Part shown: positions 5,510-7,829 of the stretch, piece after piece
Layout of the letters: each line of letters begins with the position of its first letter
Position numbering within the stretch: the stretch's first letter is position 1
From: Pseudomonadota bacterium
Lineage (GTDB): Bacteria; Pseudomonadota; Alphaproteobacteria; UBA828; JAPUJA01
Length of the DNA stretch: 7,829 nucleotides
Assembly (NCBI GenBank): GCA_027296525.1
Contig: JAPUJA010000030.1
Location: 1-7,829 of the forward strand
Reading direction: 5' to 3'
The notes under the pieces: generated by a model
Database searches by the model: none
What the model was told of the DNA's origin: nothing
The model's input: only the letters and a program-made list of their open reading frames with translations
Made by a program: the position numbers and the translations under genes

Positions 5510-5666
5510 AAAAAGCTGCGCGGGCTCGGCCCAGAAATCGAGGCTCTCGAGATAGCCCGGATCGTCGAAGTGAAGCCGCGCGCTCCAAGGCCTGTCCCGC
5601 CATTTTAGCCCGCCATTTTAGATCGACCAAGAAGAAGGCGTATTTCCGCCCGTCGCCAGAGGGATT
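5510..5666 (-). pseudogene. Frameshifted coding remnant of unknown family
   Basis: After the TGA of the class III aminotransferase the same minus-strand frame reads SGDGRKYAFFLVDLKWR, then meets an exact 13-bp tandem duplication. Removing one copy joins it smoothly to RDRPWSARLHFDDPGYL and ESLDFWAEPAQLFLS in the frame it would then have. Both halves look like real protein, with aromatic and acidic patches and mostly GC-rich third positions, whereas the duplicated version breaks the frame by one base. No start codon is visible and the left end runs into the convergent GAF gene. I do not recognise the family. The alternative is that this is non-coding and the appearance is chance. Confidence 0.45.
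5596..5621. repeat. Exact 13-bp tandem duplication
   Basis: The unit cccgccattttag occurs twice in perfect tandem (5596-5608 and 5609-5621). Its length is not a multiple of three, so it shifts the reading frame of the minus-strand remnant in which it lies. Confidence 0.92.
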
Positions 5667-7073
5667 TCAGCCCGCCCAGAGACCTTCGGCGCGTAAGCTC
5701 TGGGCGAGCTTATCGACGGCGCGGACGAGCCGCTCGACGATCGCGTCCACATCCCTCTCGGAAACCACCAAGGGGGGCGCAAGCGCCGCGACGGATTTGT
5801 CGAGCGCACCGCGAACGATCAGCCCTTCCTCCCAGCAGCATTGACCGAGCCGGGAGCCCACCTTGAGCTCAGGGCCGAAGGGGCGCCGCCGCCCCTTGTC
5901 GGCGTCCAGCTCGATCGCCGCCATGAGGCCAAGGCCCCGAATGTCGCCGATGAGCGGATGATCGCCGAAGACATCCTCGAGCCGCTCCCGGAGGTAGCCG
6001 CCGACGGTGCGCGCGTTCTCGAGCAGCCCTTCGCGTTCGATGATCTCGATGTTCTTGAGCGCCGTGACCGCCGCGACCGGATGGCCCGCGGTCGTGAAGC
6101 CGTGGCCGAAGGGCGCCATCCTCTTCGAGCCCTCGACCAACACCTCCCAAATCTCTTGCGCGATCAGGCAAGCCGACATGGGCAGATAGGCGCTCGTCAT
6201 TCCCTTGGCGAGGGTGATGAGATCCGGCTCGATTCCGAAGGCCTCGCTCCCGAACCAATGGCCGATCCGGCCGAAGCCGGTGATCACCTCATCGGCGATG
6301 AACAACACGTCGTGCTTGCCGAGCACCCGCGTGATCGCCTCGAAATAGCCCTCCGGCGGCGGGATGACGCCGCCCGCGCCCATGACCGGCTCGGCGATGA
6401 AGGCCGCGACCGTAGCGGCGTCCTCGGCCTCGATCAGGGCGTCGAGCTTGGCCGCGAGCATGTCGGAGAACGCCCGCTCGGATTGGGCCGGGTCGGCGCG
6501 TCGATGGTAGTCCGGGCAATCGGTGTGAAGGATATTCGCGATCGGCAGATCGAAACCGTCATGGACGGTGGCGTGGCCCGTCAGGCTCCCCGCCCCCAGG
6601 CTCGCGCCGTGATAGGCGCCGCGGCGCGCGATGATCTTCTTTTTCTTGGGCCGCCCCAGAAGGTTGTTGTAGAGCCAGACGAGCTTGATCTGGGTATCGT
6701 TCGCATCCGAGCCGCTATTGCCGAAGAAGACCCGGGCCATGTTCCCGGGCGCGAGCTCGAGCAGGCGTTCGGCGAGCCGGATCGCCGGCTCGTGGGAACA
6801 GGAGCCAAAAGAATGGGCGAAACTGAGCGCGCGCATCTGTTCGGCGGCCGCGTCCGCGATCTCACCCCGCCCGTAGCCGACATTGACGCACCAGAGCCCG
6901 GAGGCCGCGTCCAAATAGCGCTTGCCGGAATCGTCCGTGAGGGTGATGCGATCCGCCGCCGCGATGATGCGCGGGCCGGTCTCGAGATGATCGGCGAGAA
7001 CCGTAAAGGGGTGGAGAATGGCGGCCTTGTCGCGCTCGGCGAGCGGCGGCCTGTTTTCACGCAATCCCTTCAT
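5667..7073 (-). CDS. Class III PLP aminotransferase, omega-amino-acid:pyruvate type
   Basis: This is a 468-residue cytosolic fold-type I transaminase (residues below count from the ATG at 7073). Motifs in order: GLWCVNVGYGRGEI (59-72), typical of omega-transaminases acting on amines or beta-alanine-like amino acids; FGNSGSDANDTQIK (117-130), binding PLP phosphate; AYHGASL (153-159); IAEPVMGAGG (226-235); FIADEVITGFGR (258-269) with cofactor Asp261; and LITLAKGMTSAYLPMS (285-300) with Schiff-base Lys290. Such enzymes move amino groups from omega-amino acids, diamines or taurine-like amines to pyruvate; the exact donor cannot be read here. I prefer the ATG at 7073 over an upstream TTG at 7106, because gaaggcgg sits about 5 bases ahead of the ATG and the family begins near there. 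The lysine run in GRPKKKK is normal for the family. The dioxygenase gene lies 97 bases upstream on the same strand, probably co-transcribed. Confidence 0.94.
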   Translation of the reverse strand: MKGLRENRPPLAERDKAAILHPFTVLADHLETGPRIIAAADRITLTDDSGKRYLDAASGLWCVNVGYGRGEIADAAAEQMRALSFAHSFGSCSHEPAIRLAERLLELAPGNMARVFFGNSGSDANDTQIKLVWLYNNLLGRPKKKKIIARRGAYHGASLGAGSLTGHATVHDGFDLPIANILHTDCPDYHRRADPAQSERAFSDMLAAKLDALIEAEDAATVAAFIAEPVMGAGGVIPPPEGYFEAITRVLGKHDVLFIADEVITGFGRIGHWFGSEAFGIEPDLITLAKGMTSAYLPMSACLIAQEIWEVLVEGSKRMAPFGHGFTTAGHPVAAVTALKNIEIIEREGLLENARTVGGYLRERLEDVFGDHPLIGDIRGLGLMAAIELDADKGRRRPFGPELKVGSRLGQCCWEEGLIVRGALDKSVAALAPPLVVSERDVDAIVERLVRAVDKLAQSLRAEGLWAG

Positions 7074-7170
7074 CGAACCGCCTTCACGGGCTGTTCCCGC
7101 AGCCAAGGCCTCCCGGGCGAAATCACCGCGCCGTCCGACCGGCCGACTCAGCCCCGGCTCGCGGCGGAGA

Positions 7171-7829
7171 TCAGGTGCGCTTCAGGGAGGTCCGCAGGGT
7201 CTTCGCCGAGTCCGCCGATTCGGTGATGTCGGCCGCCGACATCGTCTGCGACGCCTCGCCCTTCAACAGCCTGATCGGGTCGTTCATCTCGTACCAGCCG
7301 AGAAACGGCGGATGGAGCTGATAACCGATCAGCCTCTGGAGTTTTTTGGACAGCTTCTTCGCGAGCTCCGGCGGGGCCACGAGATATTGGTTTTCCTCCT
7401 GCCGGAGCCAGCCGAGCGAGTAGCCGAGGATGAGGGCGCTGCGCCACTCATCCGTGAAGTTCTCGGCGCCGCCGTGATACATCGCGCCATCGAAGAAGAT
7501 GCAGGAGCCTTTCGGCATCACGGCCTGAACAACATCGCCTCGTTTCGCGACGCGCCGGTCGTTCCATTTGTGGCTTCCCGGTACGGCCTGGGTCGCGCCG
7601 TTCTCCACCGTGAAATCGGTCGCCGCCCAGATCGTCGTGACCACGCTCGGCTCCGACGGGTGCTTGAACGGGTAGATGGAGTCGTCACGATGCAGGGGTT
7701 GCAAGGTTTCCTCGGCGCCGATCGAGACGCATTGGGTGGTGGCGAGGGTGTAGTGATGGCAACGCGCCAGCAGCATCTTGTCCATGACTTCGAGGACCAG
7801 CGGATTGATCGCCAGCTTCTTGCCGATGG
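7171..7829 (-). CDS. Phytanoyl-CoA dioxygenase (PhyH)-family Fe(II)/2-oxoglutarate oxygenase, 5' end beyond the window
   Basis: The frame is open from the right edge to the TGA at 7171-7173, giving 218 visible residues; the N-terminus lies outside the window. The facial triad of the PhyH family is visible: H-x-D in LHRDDS (visible His46 and Asp48) and a distal His in MYHGGAENF (His118). The 2-oxoglutarate-binding Arg follows at DEWRSAL (Arg129). VPGSHKWND (82-90) is the usual family turn. Such enzymes hydroxylate unactivated carbons of acyl-CoAs, amino acids, alkaloid-like metabolites or phosphonates; the substrate cannot be inferred. After the fold there is a ~70-residue tail with a Lys/Leu-rich stretch (ELAKKLSKKLQRL) and a Ser/Ala-rich end. 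An internal ATG at 7785 is not the start, since the frame continues upstream. It precedes the class III aminotransferase on the same strand, so hydroxylation and transamination may act in one pathway. Confidence 0.92.
   Translation of the reverse strand, partial: IGKKLAINPLVLEVMDKMLLARCHHYTLATTQCVSIGAEETLQPLHRDDSIYPFKHPSEPSVVTTIWAATDFTVENGATQAVPGSHKWNDRRVAKRGDVVQAVMPKGSCIFFDGAMYHGGAENFTDEWRSALILGYSLGWLRQEENQYLVAPPELAKKLSKKLQRLIGYQLHPPFLGWYEMNDPIRLLKGEASQTMSAADITESADSAKTLRTSLKRT

Noticed and set aside
4793..5624. Continuous minus-strand frame linking the shifted remnant, the GAF antisense and the ligase-like tip, read as one protein
   Set aside because: The middle is plain antisense of the GAF gene with no ligase features. 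The shared frame is a one-in-three coincidence, so the ends are treated as separate remnants.
6640..6655. Lysine run (GRPKKKK) in the class III aminotransferase as an insertion or slippage site
   Set aside because: A basic GRPxKKK segment is a normal feature at this place in the family.
5841..7226. 461-codon plus-strand frame opposite the class III aminotransferase
   Set aside because: Antisense shadow; the minus strand carries all PLP motifs including the Schiff-base lysine.

Overview
The window is GC-rich bacterial chromosome, most likely from an alphaproteobacterium (Rhodospirillales- or Rhizobiales-like). This rests on codon use, a CCA-encoding tRNA arm and gene types, and is inference only. 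The first ~520 bases are visibly less GC-rich and are the end of an integrated element. They hold a headless tyrosine recombinase with all its catalytic residues, followed by the 3' half of a tRNA-Arg(CCT) gene (anticodon loop to CCA) with no matching 5' half. That is the signature of an attachment site at the distal edge of an element lying to the left. Everything right of position 571 is host chromosome.

The host part has two blocks. Left block: a D-amino-acid transaminase (minus strand, 802-1650) is divergent from a two-gene plus-strand operon. That operon encodes a 412-residue protein made of three tandem RidA/YjgF domains (1997-3235) and, 22 bases on, an HpaB-type FADH2-dependent aromatic monooxygenase (3258-4757). 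The shared 346-base upstream region carries a 20/21-bp tandem duplication, three 12-bp-spaced ATCCG repeats, a C10 tract and a T8 tract. Right block: a small GAF-domain protein (4976-5509, plus, possibly leaderless) faces a minus-strand pair, a phytanoyl-CoA-dioxygenase-like Fe(II)/2-oxoglutarate oxygenase cut by the right edge and a class III (omega-amino-acid type) aminotransferase (5667-7073).

Two scars lie between these genes. A ~22-codon piece matching the extreme C-terminus of an aryl/acyl-CoA ligase (SKTATGKIQRFKLR) lies on the minus strand just after the monooxygenase. A short minus-strand coding remnant just past the class III aminotransferase appears to have been frameshifted by an exact 13-bp tandem duplication. 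A 49-codon open frame without a start codon also follows the D-amino-acid transaminase in the same frame.

Functionally, a Rid-family protein with a two-component flavin monooxygenase recalls pathways that oxidise aromatic or heterocyclic nitrogen compounds and then dispose of enamine/imine or aminoacrylate-like products (Rut pyrimidine pathway; 2-aminomuconate deaminase, itself a Rid protein). Two PLP transaminases and the ghost of a CoA ligase fit such a catabolic setting. No flavin reductase is present in the window. The most unusual item is the three-in-one RidA protein: RidA is normally a homotrimer, so this could be a single-chain trimer with three inequivalent sites. All three domains lack the arginine used by the canonical imine deaminase.
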